A stretch of 64,000 bases of DNA from JBBQUN01 sp963698395 (GTDB lineage Bacteria; Actinomycetota; Acidimicrobiia; Acidimicrobiales; SZUA-35). Under the pieces are notes generated by a model. The model was not told where the DNA came from. It searched no databases and was given only the letters and a program-made list of their open reading frames with translations. The stretch spans positions 868,001 through 932,000 of the forward strand of contig CAVOQQ010000003.1 in assembly GCA_963698395.1 (NCBI GenBank), given 5' to 3'. Made by a program: the position numbers and the translations under genes. Below are positions 48,839 to 57,582 of this stretch, piece after piece. The first letter of the stretch is position 1; every line of letters starts with the position of its first letter.

Positions 48839-49630
48839 ATGGCAAAGTCGATCCAAGACAAGCCCTCTCTCGGCGAGCGGGTACAAACGCAGCTCTCCGG
48901 GCTCGGTGATTCGGTGCAGGGCTCCCAGACGTGGAACTCGATCTTCCGTCCGGGTTCGGTGTTCCGCAAGGGCTACACCGACAGCCCACGGAACCGGTCC
49001 TACGTGATCATGAACAGCGTGCTCTATCACTTGCACCCGGTGAAGGTGAAGCGGCACGCCGTCAAGGTGTCCTACACCTTGTGTCTCGGTGGGCTGAGCT
49101 TCTTCTTGTTCATCGTGCTCACGGTCACCGGCATCTTCTTGATGTTCTTCTATCGGCCGACCGCCGCTGCCGCATGGACCGACATCCAGACGCTGCAGAC
49201 CTCGGTCACCTTCGGTCTGCTCGTTCGCAACATGCATCGATGGGGTGCTCACCTCATGGTGCTGTCGGTGTTCTTGCACATGGCCCGGGTCTTTTACCAC
49301 GGCGCCTACAAGGCACCCCGAGAATTCAACTGGGTCATCGGCACCATCCTCTTGCAGATGACCCTCCTCCTCTCCTTCACCGGGTACCTCCTCCCCTGGG
49401 ACCAGCTCGCTCTGTGGGCTGTGACCGTGGGAACGAACATGATGGGCTACACGCCGGTCTTCGGTGACCAGGTTCGTTTCGTGCTCCTCGGCGGCAAGGT
49501 CATCGGTACCGACACCCTGCTGCGTTGGTACGTGCTGCACGTGCTCATGCTCCCCTTCGTCACGGTCATCTTCATGGCCATCCACTTCTGGCGGGTACGC
49601 AAGGATGGTGGGATCAGCGGTCCGCTGTAG
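48839..49630 (+). CDS. qcrB: Cytochrome b, N-terminal half (b6-like)
   Basis: 263 residues, four membrane helices carrying two b hemes: His pair in MHRWGAHLMVLSVFLHMARV (13 residues between ligands) and in VLHVLMLPFVTVIFMAIHFW (14 between). The 14-residue spacing of the second pair is the cytochrome b6/Firmicutes type. LLSFTGYLLPWDQLALWA is the Qo-site loop. The other half is a separate gene downstream. Quinol here is presumably menaquinol. Confidence 0.9.
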   Translation: MAKSIQDKPSLGERVQTQLSGLGDSVQGSQTWNSIFRPGSVFRKGYTDSPRNRSYVIMNSVLYHLHPVKVKRHAVKVSYTLCLGGLSFFLFIVLTVTGIFLMFFYRPTAAAAWTDIQTLQTSVTFGLLVRNMHRWGAHLMVLSVFLHMARVFYHGAYKAPREFNWVIGTILLQMTLLLSFTGYLLPWDQLALWAVTVGTNMMGYTPVFGDQVRFVLLGGKVIGTDTLLRWYVLHVLMLPFVTVIFMAIHFWRVRKDGGISGPL

Positions 49631-49684
49631 GCCTGCGCTCCCCCCACTACGCTTCCTCCGTTCGACACCAAAGAGACTGCATCC

Positions 49685-50455
49685 ATGACTGAGATCCCAG
49701 AACATCTCCGCAAGCGAGCCGAAGAGGCACGAAAGAAGGCCGAGGGCGCTGCTGCTGCCCCCGAGCCTGCTCCGGCTGCCGCCAGCGATGCCCCCACCGA
49801 CCCTGCTGCGTCCAAGATCCCGGCACACCTGTTGCAGCGGTCGAAGTCGGCCAAGTCGAAGGGCGCCGAGACGGCCGTCGCCCCCGCTGGTGCCGGTGCC
49901 GGAACTGCCGTTGCTGCGGCCACGGCGGTCGCCGATGCGCCGGTCATGAGTGGGCCCGGAGGCCACACCCAGCGGTTGCTCACCGTGGTCAAGTCCGGCT
50001 CGATCCAAGACATCAAGATGACCCCCCACGACAAGGTGCACACCTGGCCGCACCTCATCGTGGTCGAGTTCGGTGCCGCCCTCTTCTGCCTGGGCTTCCT
50101 CACCTTCTTCTCGATCTGGTCAAACGCTCCATTGCTGGAACTGGCCAACGTCAACCAGACCCCGAACCCATCGAAGGCGCCGTGGTACTTCCTCGGCCTC
50201 CAGGAGCTGCTCACCCTCTTCCACCCCATGGTGGCGGGCGTGACCATCCCCGGCATCGGTCTGATCATCTTGACCATGGTCCCCTACATCGACAAAGGCC
50301 CGTCCAACAAGCCAGAAGACCGCAAGTTCGCCGTCTCCATGTTCACGGTGTTCATGATGTTCTGGGCCGTGCTCGTGCTCATCGGATCCTTCTTCCGTGG
50401 ACCTGGCTTCAACTTCGTCTTCCCTTGGAATGACGGACTGTTCTTCGAGCTCTGA
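49685..50455 (+). CDS. qcrC: Cytochrome b, C-terminal half (subunit IV-like)
   Basis: 256 residues. Membrane part with the PEWY-equivalent NPSKAPWYFLGLQELL and three helices. In front of it is a soluble extension of about 95 residues that starts MTEIPEHLRKRAEEARKKAE and contains KIPAHLLQRSKSAKSKGAE, two copies of the motif found in the nearby cytochrome c and in the 28.0 kb protein. Extension is Ala/Pro rich like that cytochrome. Forms the Qo pocket with the b6-like subunit. Confidence 0.85.
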   Translation: MTEIPEHLRKRAEEARKKAEGAAAAPEPAPAAASDAPTDPAASKIPAHLLQRSKSAKSKGAETAVAPAGAGAGTAVAAATAVADAPVMSGPGGHTQRLLTVVKSGSIQDIKMTPHDKVHTWPHLIVVEFGAALFCLGFLTFFSIWSNAPLLELANVNQTPNPSKAPWYFLGLQELLTLFHPMVAGVTIPGIGLIILTMVPYIDKGPSNKPEDRKFAVSMFTVFMMFWAVLVLIGSFFRGPGFNFVFPWNDGLFFEL

Positions 50456-50473
50456 GAGAAAGAGGAAACGCAC

Positions 50474-51340
50474 GTGATTGGCTACATCATCGCCGCCGTC
50501 GTCGTCTTGGCATTACTCGCCATGGTGGGGGTGGCAACATCGCTCCGCCGCAAGGACACCAACACCGCGCTCGGGCAGCTCTCGGGTGAAACCGTCAAAC
50601 GTGACCGGCCGGTGACGGTCGGTGCCGACGCTGCGGCGCCGGCGGTCACCGGCCGTGCCGTCGAGGCGCTGGCTCGTCAGGAACAGTCGGGCGAGCTCGT
50701 CGCCGCCGGCTCCTCCGCTCCGGTCGCCTACGTTCCGCCAGACCCCGAGACCCTCGGCGTCGCTCGTCGTCAGTTCCTCAATCGCAGCATCATCGCGATG
50801 TTCGGACTCGGGCTCTCCGGCTTCGGCGCCGCGGCCATCGGGTTCCTGTGGCCGCAGGGTGCGAGCGGTTTCGGCGCCAAGATCAATGTCGGTCGGATCC
50901 CTGACATCGAAGCGGCCATCATCGCCGGCGGCGGTTTCTTCTACGTTCCCGAAGGCCGTATGTGGGTCACCGAGTACCCCCGCACGGCGCTCGAGAAGGC
51001 CGTCACCCAGTACGCCTTCTACCCCCAGGTCGAGCAAGGTCTCAACGCCGGCGTCACGGCCCTGTATCAGACCTGCCCTCACCTCGGCTGCCGAGTCCCT
51101 GAATGCGGCACCTCGCAATGGTTCGAGTGCCCGTGTCACGGTTCGCAGTACAACCGAGTCGGTGAGAAGAAGGGCGGACCGGCTCCACGAGGCATGGACC
51201 GCTTCCCGATGGAAGTCAACGCAGCCAATGAGCTGATCGTCGATACCGGACAGGTCATCCAAGGCCCGCCCATCGGCACCAACACCACCGGTCAAGAGGC
51301 CGAGGGTCCCAACTGCATCGGGGCCTCGGAGGGACACTGA
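50474..51340 (+). CDS. qcrA: Rieske [2Fe-2S] protein
   Basis: 288 residues. Helix 1 (IIAAVVVLALLAMVGVA), Arg-pair segment RRQFLNRSIIAMFGLGLSG with helix 2, then the Rieske fold with cluster ligands CPHLGC and CPCHGSQYN. Oxidises quinol at the Qo site. GTG start 18 bases after the cytochrome b gene, AGAGAAAGAGGAAACG upstream. The first helix is an addition to the simple one-helix Rieske layout. Confidence 0.92.
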   Translation: MIGYIIAAVVVLALLAMVGVATSLRRKDTNTALGQLSGETVKRDRPVTVGADAAAPAVTGRAVEALARQEQSGELVAAGSSAPVAYVPPDPETLGVARRQFLNRSIIAMFGLGLSGFGAAAIGFLWPQGASGFGAKINVGRIPDIEAAIIAGGGFFYVPEGRMWVTEYPRTALEKAVTQYAFYPQVEQGLNAGVTALYQTCPHLGCRVPECGTSQWFECPCHGSQYNRVGEKKGGPAPRGMDRFPMEVNAANELIVDTGQVIQGPPIGTNTTGQEAEGPNCIGASEGH

Positions 51341-52950
51341 TGAACTCATCCATGCTGCTTGCAGCAAACTTCCGGGCCATCGGTCTCACCGTTGCCGTCA
51401 TCGTCTTCATCCTCTACATCGCCCTGTTCATCAGGAACATGATCCAGGCCAAGCCCGAGCTCGGGTCCGAGCTCGAGCTGGCGGCCAACAAGCGCGAGTA
51501 CTTGTCCGATGAAGAGCTCGAGGGCCCGAAACTCGATCGCTCGTTGAGCTTTGCCCTGGTCTGCCTCGGACTCATCGCGATGGCGCTGCCGTTCTACTGG
51601 CTGGCCGAACCGGGGCGCCAAGAGGGCGCCGTCGATGCCTTCGACTTCCGGTTCGAGGTCTTCGGTTCACGCCTCTACCTCAATGGCGCCCAGTGCGTGA
51701 ACTGTCACGCGGCCGGCGGTGTCGGCGGCGGTGCCGCGTACGTGCTCCAAGACGCCGACGGCCAGTTCATCGCCAATGCCAACTGGGTTGCGCCGGCGCT
51801 CAACAACGTGCTGCTGCGCTACTCCGAAGAGGAAGTCACCTACATCCTCAACTATGGCCGCCCGGGCTCGCCGATGGCGGCTTGGGGAACTCCTGGTGGC
51901 GGTCCGCTCACCTCGCAGAACATCGAAGAGATCATCGCCTACATCGCCACCCTGCAGGTGCAGACGCTCGACCCGGTCGCCATCAGCGAGTCCGAAGATC
52001 CCGCCGCAGGGCAAGAGGCGGCGAATGAACTCACCAATGGCATCATCGGCGAGGTCCAGCGTTCGCTCGACGACGGTGAGTTCTCCACCGTCGGCGAAGC
52101 CGTGTTCAATCTCGGTCTGTTCTCTGGCTACCAAGCGGGTTCCTTGAGCTGTGGCCGTTGCCATACCGCCGGTTGGTCGCTCGGTCCGGACGTGTCGCCC
52201 GACATCCTCGACGAGGGCGTCGCCGGTTGCGGTGGCGGTGACCCGTCCGGTATCGGCTACAACCTGTGTGGCGGGTCCGTCCTCGAACGGTTCCCGGATG
52301 ACAGCTGGAAGTTGCCCGACACCGGCGCAACCCACACGATCGAGAGCAGCGGTGTCGAGATCACACTCGACGGCGGATGGCTCCCCTCGGGTGGCCTCAC
52401 CGGTGAGGACGGTCGCAACTACCTCCTCGGCGCCGATGGCGAGACCCGGATCCAGCTCGACGAAAAGGGTGTTCCGCTTTCGAATCTCGTCGATGCCGAT
52501 GGCGAGCCTCGCCCGTTCATCATCCTCGAAGAGGGCGAGGTTTCCGGCGATCTCGCCGCCTGCGGTTTCGTGTCGAACCTGTGGGAACCGGGCGGCGTCG
52601 CCGCCAACGCGTACCCCTACGACCCGCAGATCCCGCTCGTCTTGGCCGACGACGCTCCTGAGGGCGCAGCGACGACCAACGGATTCGCCGATCCCCCGGT
52701 GCTCGAAGAGTCCGAACTCTCCGGGCAGGTGCTCGAGTTTCCCGACGGCCGGTTGGGCGGCGACTGCGAGGTCGTCGACATGCCGGAGCGAACGAGCCAG
52801 GCGCACTACGACTTCGTGTACTCCGGAGCCAACGCCGGTGCCGGTTACGGACGCGGCGGTCAGAGCCACGCCGGTATGATGCCCGGCTTCGGTTCGACCC
52901 TTCCGCCCTCGTTGATCCAGGCGGTCATCGACTACGAGCGAGGTCTCTAG
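51340..52950 (+). CDS. Diheme cytochrome c, bc-complex subunit
   Basis: 536 residues. Two N-terminal helices (IGLTVAVIVFILYIALFI, LSFALVCLGLIAMALPFYWL), then heme sites CVNCH and CGRCH, the second after a long spacer. A large acidic, Gly-rich stretch follows (residues about 290-480) and the C-terminus has HAGMMPGFGSTLPP. It shares its first base with the Rieske stop codon. It plays the QcrC/cytochrome c1 role but is much longer than the usual actinobacterial diheme subunit. Confidence 0.82.
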   Translation: MNSSMLLAANFRAIGLTVAVIVFILYIALFIRNMIQAKPELGSELELAANKREYLSDEELEGPKLDRSLSFALVCLGLIAMALPFYWLAEPGRQEGAVDAFDFRFEVFGSRLYLNGAQCVNCHAAGGVGGGAAYVLQDADGQFIANANWVAPALNNVLLRYSEEEVTYILNYGRPGSPMAAWGTPGGGPLTSQNIEEIIAYIATLQVQTLDPVAISESEDPAAGQEAANELTNGIIGEVQRSLDDGEFSTVGEAVFNLGLFSGYQAGSLSCGRCHTAGWSLGPDVSPDILDEGVAGCGGGDPSGIGYNLCGGSVLERFPDDSWKLPDTGATHTIESSGVEITLDGGWLPSGGLTGEDGRNYLLGADGETRIQLDEKGVPLSNLVDADGEPRPFIILEEGEVSGDLAACGFVSNLWEPGGVAANAYPYDPQIPLVLADDAPEGAATTNGFADPPVLEESELSGQVLEFPDGRLGGDCEVVDMPERTSQAHYDFVYSGANAGAGYGRGGQSHAGMMPGFGSTLPPSLIQAVIDYERGL

Positions 52951-53904
52951 ATGATTCACATGCTGTCGTTCATCGACGGGCTCGGCTTCGACCCGTTCAT
53001 CCGCGGCCTCCTGTCGGTCATGGTCGGCGTGGTGGTGCTCATCGGCGGTACCTACCTGCTCGTTGCCACCAACTCCGGTTCGCGAACCGGCGGACTCATC
53101 TCCGGTGCGGCCCTGTTCGGCTGGATGATGCTGATGGGCATCTTCTGGACTGTCTACGGCATCGGCTGGCGCGGTCAAGCCCCCACCTGGGAGCTCGTGG
53201 AGATCGTTCCGGAGAATCTCGATCTGGCTGAGAGTGAGCGGGCCCAGGAGCTCGGTTTCGCCCTCGACGAAGCCGACCCTGGCGACGGCGTGAGTTCCGA
53301 CGACCCCGACATCGCCCAGGCCCAGGCGGTCGAGTACGTGCGTGAGAACGAAGACGCGTTCGCCAGTTGGCGTTATCTGTCGACCTCGGATCCGGCGCGG
53401 GGCGAGGCCACGTCGCTGGCCGGTGAGTACCTCGCCGAGTTCGAGGTCTATGAGGCCACCAGCGACTACCTGCCACTGGTCTACGGTGCCTACAACATCG
53501 GCGGAAAGCCGTTGCTCGATCCCGACATCGACGCCGACGATCCCGACAAGAACCAGTGGGTCGAGACCTTCACCGACGCACCGGCTCGGGTGCTGCACAA
53601 GCTCGACACGATGACCCTTCACGCGATCCATACGCAAGAACTGATGGTCATCCAGGTGCAGGGCGTCACCGAACAGCCGACCCTGCCCGGTGAGGCGCCA
53701 CCGATCGCCCAGGTCGACCCAGAGAAGCCGATTTACAACGTCGTGATGGAACGTGATCGCGGCGGCCCGTTGCCCTGGCTCTTCGGCGGCCTACGCTTCA
53801 CCCCCGCCATGTTCACCCTCTTCAACGGCATCCTCTTCGCGGTGTTCTGTTACGCACTTCACGTTCGTGACAATCACGAGGCCGAGATCGTCGCCAACGC
53901 TTGA
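52951..53904 (+). CDS. Unrecognised membrane subunit of the bc locus
   Basis: 317 residues: two N-terminal helices (LLSVMVGVVVLIGGTYLLV, AALFGWMMLMGIFWTVYGI), an acidic extracytoplasmic region of about 190 residues (VEYVRENEDAFASWRYLS, WVETFTDAPARVL) and a C-terminal helix. It follows the diheme gene directly and ends the operon. No cofactor motif. Probably an accessory subunit. A GTCCGA/TCGGAC hairpin lies after it, only weakly terminator-like. Confidence 0.6.
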   Translation: MIHMLSFIDGLGFDPFIRGLLSVMVGVVVLIGGTYLLVATNSGSRTGGLISGAALFGWMMLMGIFWTVYGIGWRGQAPTWELVEIVPENLDLAESERAQELGFALDEADPGDGVSSDDPDIAQAQAVEYVRENEDAFASWRYLSTSDPARGEATSLAGEYLAEFEVYEATSDYLPLVYGAYNIGGKPLLDPDIDADDPDKNQWVETFTDAPARVLHKLDTMTLHAIHTQELMVIQVQGVTEQPTLPGEAPPIAQVDPEKPIYNVVMERDRGGPLPWLFGGLRFTPAMFTLFNGILFAVFCYALHVRDNHEAEIVANA

Positions 53905-53948
53905 CCGAGTGGTTCGCCGTCCGACGCTGATTCGGACCTTTGGCCCCT

Positions 53949-53976
53949 TTGGACCATGACCTTCTCGCTCTAGCAT
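53949..53976 (+). promoter_or_regulatory. nuo operon promoter
   Basis: TTGGAC (53949-53954), 16-base spacer, TAGCAT (53971-53976), then a leader with AAAGGA (53997-54002) before the nuoA ATG. No Rex palindrome is present here, unlike the bc promoter. Confidence 0.6.
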
Positions 53977-54007
53977 CCCAACAACACCCGAGAACGAAAG
54001 GACACCC

Positions 54008-54517
54008 ATGGCCCAATATCTGCCGATTCTGGCGTTGACGGTCTTGGCGGTGCTCTTTGCCGCTGGCAGCTTCGTTGCCTCGAAGCTGCTTGCTCCTCGC
54101 CGTCCCACGGTCGAGAAGTACGCCCCCTACGAGTGCGGCATCGTGCCCGGTCGGGAACCGCCGCAGCGGTTCCCCGTCCGCTTCTATCTCGTGGCGATGC
54201 TCTTCATCATCTTCGACATCGAGATCATCTTCCTGTATCCCTGGGCGATGATCCACCGCGAGCTGGCGCTGCCCGGCCTCGTTGCGATGATCGTCTTCTC
54301 CGTGCTGGTGTTCGAGTCGTTCCTCTACCTGATCTCCAAGGGAGCGCTCGATTGGGGCCCCCTCCAGGTCAACACCCGACAGCACGAGATGCGCTCCAAC
54401 ACCCGTACCACCACCACGACCATTCGCCGGGTCGGCCTCGAGGGTCGCTTCGACGAAGTGCGGGTGCCCGACCGAACGACGGTGGCCGTCGTCGGCGCCA
54501 GAGAGGACGTGGCCTGA
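54008..54517 (+). CDS. nuoA: NADH-quinone oxidoreductase subunit A
   Basis: 169 residues: three membrane helices with YAPYECGIVP, RFPVRFYLVAMLFIIFDIEI and FLYPWA, the subunit A landmarks. The C-terminal 50 residues (after SKGALDWGP) form a charged Thr/Arg-rich extension absent from short NuoA proteins. The gene starts the nuo operon and shares one base with nuoB. Confidence 0.94.
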   Translation: MAQYLPILALTVLAVLFAAGSFVASKLLAPRRPTVEKYAPYECGIVPGREPPQRFPVRFYLVAMLFIIFDIEIIFLYPWAMIHRELALPGLVAMIVFSVLVFESFLYLISKGALDWGPLQVNTRQHEMRSNTRTTTTTIRRVGLEGRFDEVRVPDRTTVAVVGAREDVA

Positions 54518-55101
54518 TGGGCTTCTCCGACATCCAGGCGCATGGCCTCGAGGGCATGGAGCACAATGTGCTCACCGGCCAGCTCGAATCGTTCATCAAG
54601 TGGACTCGCGCCCGGTCGTCCTGGCCGGCAACCTTCGGCCTCGCCTGCTGTGCCATCGAGATGATGGCTGCGGGCGGTTCGCACTACGACATGGCTCGCC
54701 TGGGCATGGAGGTCTTTCGGGCCTCGCCTCGCCAGGCCGACATCATGATCGTTGCCGGACGAGTCTCCCAGAAGATGGCTCCGGTGCTCCGCCAGGTCTA
54801 CGACCAGATGATGGAACCCAAGTGGGTCATCTCGATGGGCGTCTGCGCCTCGTCAGGTGGCATGTTCAACAACTACGCCATCGTGCAGGGCGTCGATCAG
54901 ATCGTTCCGGTCGATGTCTATGCCCCTGGCTGCCCGCCCGGCCCCGAGACCCTGATCCATGCGATCAACACCTTGCACAACAAGATCGAGACCGGCGAGA
55001 TCATGCGCCGCCGAGCGGCCACCGGCGCCGGTGCCGGCATCATGATCGAGGAGCGCAACGCCGCTGGTGAGTCCAGCTTGATCACCCTGGGGCGTCAGTG
55101 A
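54517..55101 (+). CDS. nuoB: NADH-quinone oxidoreductase subunit B
   Basis: 194 residues. Cluster N2 ligands in FGLACCAIEMMAAGG, VSMGVCASSGG-like SMGVCASSGGMF and VYAPGCPPGPE. Binds the terminal 4Fe-4S cluster next to the quinone site. Overlaps nuoA by one base and nuoC by one base. Confidence 0.96.
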   Translation: MGFSDIQAHGLEGMEHNVLTGQLESFIKWTRARSSWPATFGLACCAIEMMAAGGSHYDMARLGMEVFRASPRQADIMIVAGRVSQKMAPVLRQVYDQMMEPKWVISMGVCASSGGMFNNYAIVQGVDQIVPVDVYAPGCPPGPETLIHAINTLHNKIETGEIMRRRAATGAGAGIMIEERNAAGESSLITLGRQ

Positions 55102-55631
55102 TGGCCGACAGCACCGAGACCGAGGTCGACGACGCAGTTCCACCACCGGCGCCGCCTGAGCGCTACGGCGTTCTCGCCGACGAATCCGGCGAGCGGCTCG
55201 TCCTGCACCCAACGCCGGATCAGTGGGTCGATCTCGCCCGAACGTTGCTGGCCGACGGTTTCACCATGGGCCTCGACCTCACGGCGGTCGATTACCTCAC
55301 CTACAAGGGCCATCGACCGCTGCCCGACGGCGTCGTCGGCGAGCGGTTCGAAGTGGTTGCCGCCTTCGCCGATATCGAGGGCAATCGCCGCCTCTGGGCC
55401 AAGGTCCAGTTGCCCGCCGATGCACCGGCCGTTTCCTCGCTGACCAGGTTCTATCCCGGATTCGATTTTCTCGAGCGAGAGGTCTACGACCTGTTCGGTA
55501 TCGAATTCATCGACCATCCCGATCTCTCGCGCATCCTGATGCCCGAGTCATGGCAAGGGCATCCGTTGCGCAAGGACTACGCCATCGGCGCCATCCCCGT
55601 GCAGTTCAAGGGCGCGCCCGGCGCGCGCTAG
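55101..55631 (+). CDS. nuoC: NADH-quinone oxidoreductase subunit C
   Basis: 176 residues, 30 kDa-subunit family: LDLTAVDYLTY, SLTRFYPGFDFLEREVYDLF, FGIEFIDHPDLSRILMPESW, GHPLRKDYA. Separate from NuoD, as in actinobacteria. A GTG one codon upstream at 55098 is also possible. 8 bases precede nuoD. Confidence 0.94.
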   Translation: MADSTETEVDDAVPPPAPPERYGVLADESGERLVLHPTPDQWVDLARTLLADGFTMGLDLTAVDYLTYKGHRPLPDGVVGERFEVVAAFADIEGNRRLWAKVQLPADAPAVSSLTRFYPGFDFLEREVYDLFGIEFIDHPDLSRILMPESWQGHPLRKDYAIGAIPVQFKGAPGAR

Positions 55632-55639
55632 GAGCACCA

Positions 55640-56959
55640 ATGACGCTCACCGAACGTCCCACCGACACCGCTGCGCCCGCGTCGTCGCAACCCCCCGAGG
55701 GCCAACTCCATCTCCTCCCGCGCCGCCATGCGGTGCTGCGCATGTCCGAGGTGCAGATGGCCGAGTTGGCCGATGCGCCGCTCGTCGACGAGAACGATCA
55801 GACCATGTTGATCAACATGGGCCCATCGCATCCCTCGACCCATGGGGTGCTGCGGCTGATGCTCGAGATGGACGGCGAGACCGTCCGGCGATCGAAGCCG
55901 GTCGTTGGTTACCTGCACACCGGCATGGAGAAGCAGGCCGAAGCCCTCACCTACCTGCAGGGGTCTACCAACGTCACCCGGATGGACTACGCATCGCCGC
56001 TGTTCACCGAGCTCGCGTTCTCGCTCGCCACCGAGAAGTTGCTCGGCGTCGAGATTCCCGAGCGGGCCACCTGGATCCGCATGCTCATGACCGAGATGAA
56101 CCGCATCTCGTCGCACCTGTTGTTCATGGCCACCAACGGCATGGACCTCGGGGCGGTCTCGATGATGATCTACGGCTGGCGCGAGCGAGAGCAGGTGCTG
56201 CGTTTCTTCGAGTCGGTCACCGGCTTGCGGATGAATCACAACTACATCCGTCCGGGCGGTGTTGCTGCCGACCTGCCCGACGGTTGGCGCACCGAAGTGC
56301 TCCAACTGCTCGAGATGCTGCCCCATCGGCTCGAAGAGTACGACATCCTCATGACCGGGCAACCCATCTGGCGTGACCGGTTGCAGGGCGTCGGCGTCCT
56401 CGGGCCCGAAGAAGCCATGGCGCTGTCGGCCACCGGGCCGTTGTTGCGGGCAACCGGCATTGCCGCCGACCTGCGCCGCGACCAGCCCTACCTCGCCTAC
56501 GACCAGGTCGAGTTCGATGTCGTCGTGGGTACCTACGGCGACTCGTTCGATCGGTTCGCCATTCGGCTCAACGAGATCCGCGAATCGATGCGGATCCTCC
56601 ACCAGATTCTCGAGCTCATGCCGAAGGGCGACTACCGGGTGCAAGACACCAAGGTCACACCGCCGCCGCGGGCCCGCATCGACGAGTCGATGGAAGCGCT
56701 GATCCACCACTTCAAGATCTTCACCGAAGGTTTCAAGGTTCCCGAGGGCGAGGCGTACGCCGCCGTCGAGTCACCCCGGGGCGAACTCGGCTGCTACATC
56801 GTCAGCGATGGCACATCGAAGCCCTACCGCATGTCGATTCGCCCGCCGAGTTTCATCAATCTGCAAACGCTGCCGCACATGATGGCCGACGGCCTTCTCG
56901 CCGACGCGGTCGCCATCATTTCGTCGGCTGACCCGATCCTGGGAGAGGTAGACCGTTGA
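55640..56959 (+). CDS. nuoD: NADH-quinone oxidoreductase subunit D
   Basis: 439 residues, 49 kDa-subunit family: NMGPSHPSTHGVLRLMLE, GYLHTGMEK, MNRISSHLLF, NHNYIRPGGVAADLPDGW and GELGCYIVSDGTSKPYR. It forms the quinone chamber with NuoB. The first 45 residues are a longer soluble lead-in. GGAGCACCA precedes the ATG. Overlaps nuoE by 4 bases. Confidence 0.96.
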   Translation: MTLTERPTDTAAPASSQPPEGQLHLLPRRHAVLRMSEVQMAELADAPLVDENDQTMLINMGPSHPSTHGVLRLMLEMDGETVRRSKPVVGYLHTGMEKQAEALTYLQGSTNVTRMDYASPLFTELAFSLATEKLLGVEIPERATWIRMLMTEMNRISSHLLFMATNGMDLGAVSMMIYGWREREQVLRFFESVTGLRMNHNYIRPGGVAADLPDGWRTEVLQLLEMLPHRLEEYDILMTGQPIWRDRLQGVGVLGPEEAMALSATGPLLRATGIAADLRRDQPYLAYDQVEFDVVVGTYGDSFDRFAIRLNEIRESMRILHQILELMPKGDYRVQDTKVTPPPRARIDESMEALIHHFKIFTEGFKVPEGEAYAAVESPRGELGCYIVSDGTSKPYRMSIRPPSFINLQTLPHMMADGLLADAVAIISSADPILGEVDR

Positions 56960-57582
56960 GTCGCTTGAATGCTGCGAACGAGACGCTGGCCAAGGAGATC
57001 ATCGGTCGGTATCCGCGTCCGAAATCTGCACTGATCCCGCTCCTGCATCTGGCCCAGGAACAAGATGGCTACGTCGCCGACGACGCCATGGAGCACTTGG
57101 CCGAACTGGTCGGCGTGACGCCGGCCGAGGTGCTCGGCACCTGTTCGTTCTACGAGATGTTCGTGCGCCACCCGGTCGGCAAGTACAAGATCAATATCTG
57201 CACCAACCTCAGCTGCCAGCTCATGGGTGGTGAGGAACTCCTGCACCACGCCGAGACGACGCTCGGTATCCGTGCCGGAGGCACCACCGACGACGGGCTC
57301 TTCACGATCGAGGATGTCGAGTGCATCGCCGCATGTACCGAGGCGCCGTGTCTCGCCGTCAACTACCGCTTCGAGAATCGGGTGACGTTCGACGACTTCG
57401 ACCGCCTCGTCGACGAACTGCGCAGCGGCAAACGAGCCGATATCCCCGACCACGGCACGCTGGGGATCGTGCGTCAGCACATCCCCGCTGACCGCCTCGG
57501 GGGCATCGCCCCTCCCGAACAGACGACCAAGCCGGACTGGTTTGCCAGCCGAGAGGCCGACGCGGCCCCGGAAAGAGCGTAG
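56956..57582 (+). CDS. nuoE: NADH-quinone oxidoreductase subunit E
   Basis: 208 residues. 2Fe-2S cluster N1a ligands: CTNLSC, and CIAACTEAP in VECIAACTEAPCLAVN. TTG start at 56956 reads TTGA over the nuoD stop. C-terminal 35 residues are Pro/Gly rich. Immediately followed by nuoF. Confidence 0.95.
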   Translation: MSRLNAANETLAKEIIGRYPRPKSALIPLLHLAQEQDGYVADDAMEHLAELVGVTPAEVLGTCSFYEMFVRHPVGKYKINICTNLSCQLMGGEELLHHAETTLGIRAGGTTDDGLFTIEDVECIAACTEAPCLAVNYRFENRVTFDDFDRLVDELRSGKRADIPDHGTLGIVRQHIPADRLGGIAPPEQTTKPDWFASREADAAPERA

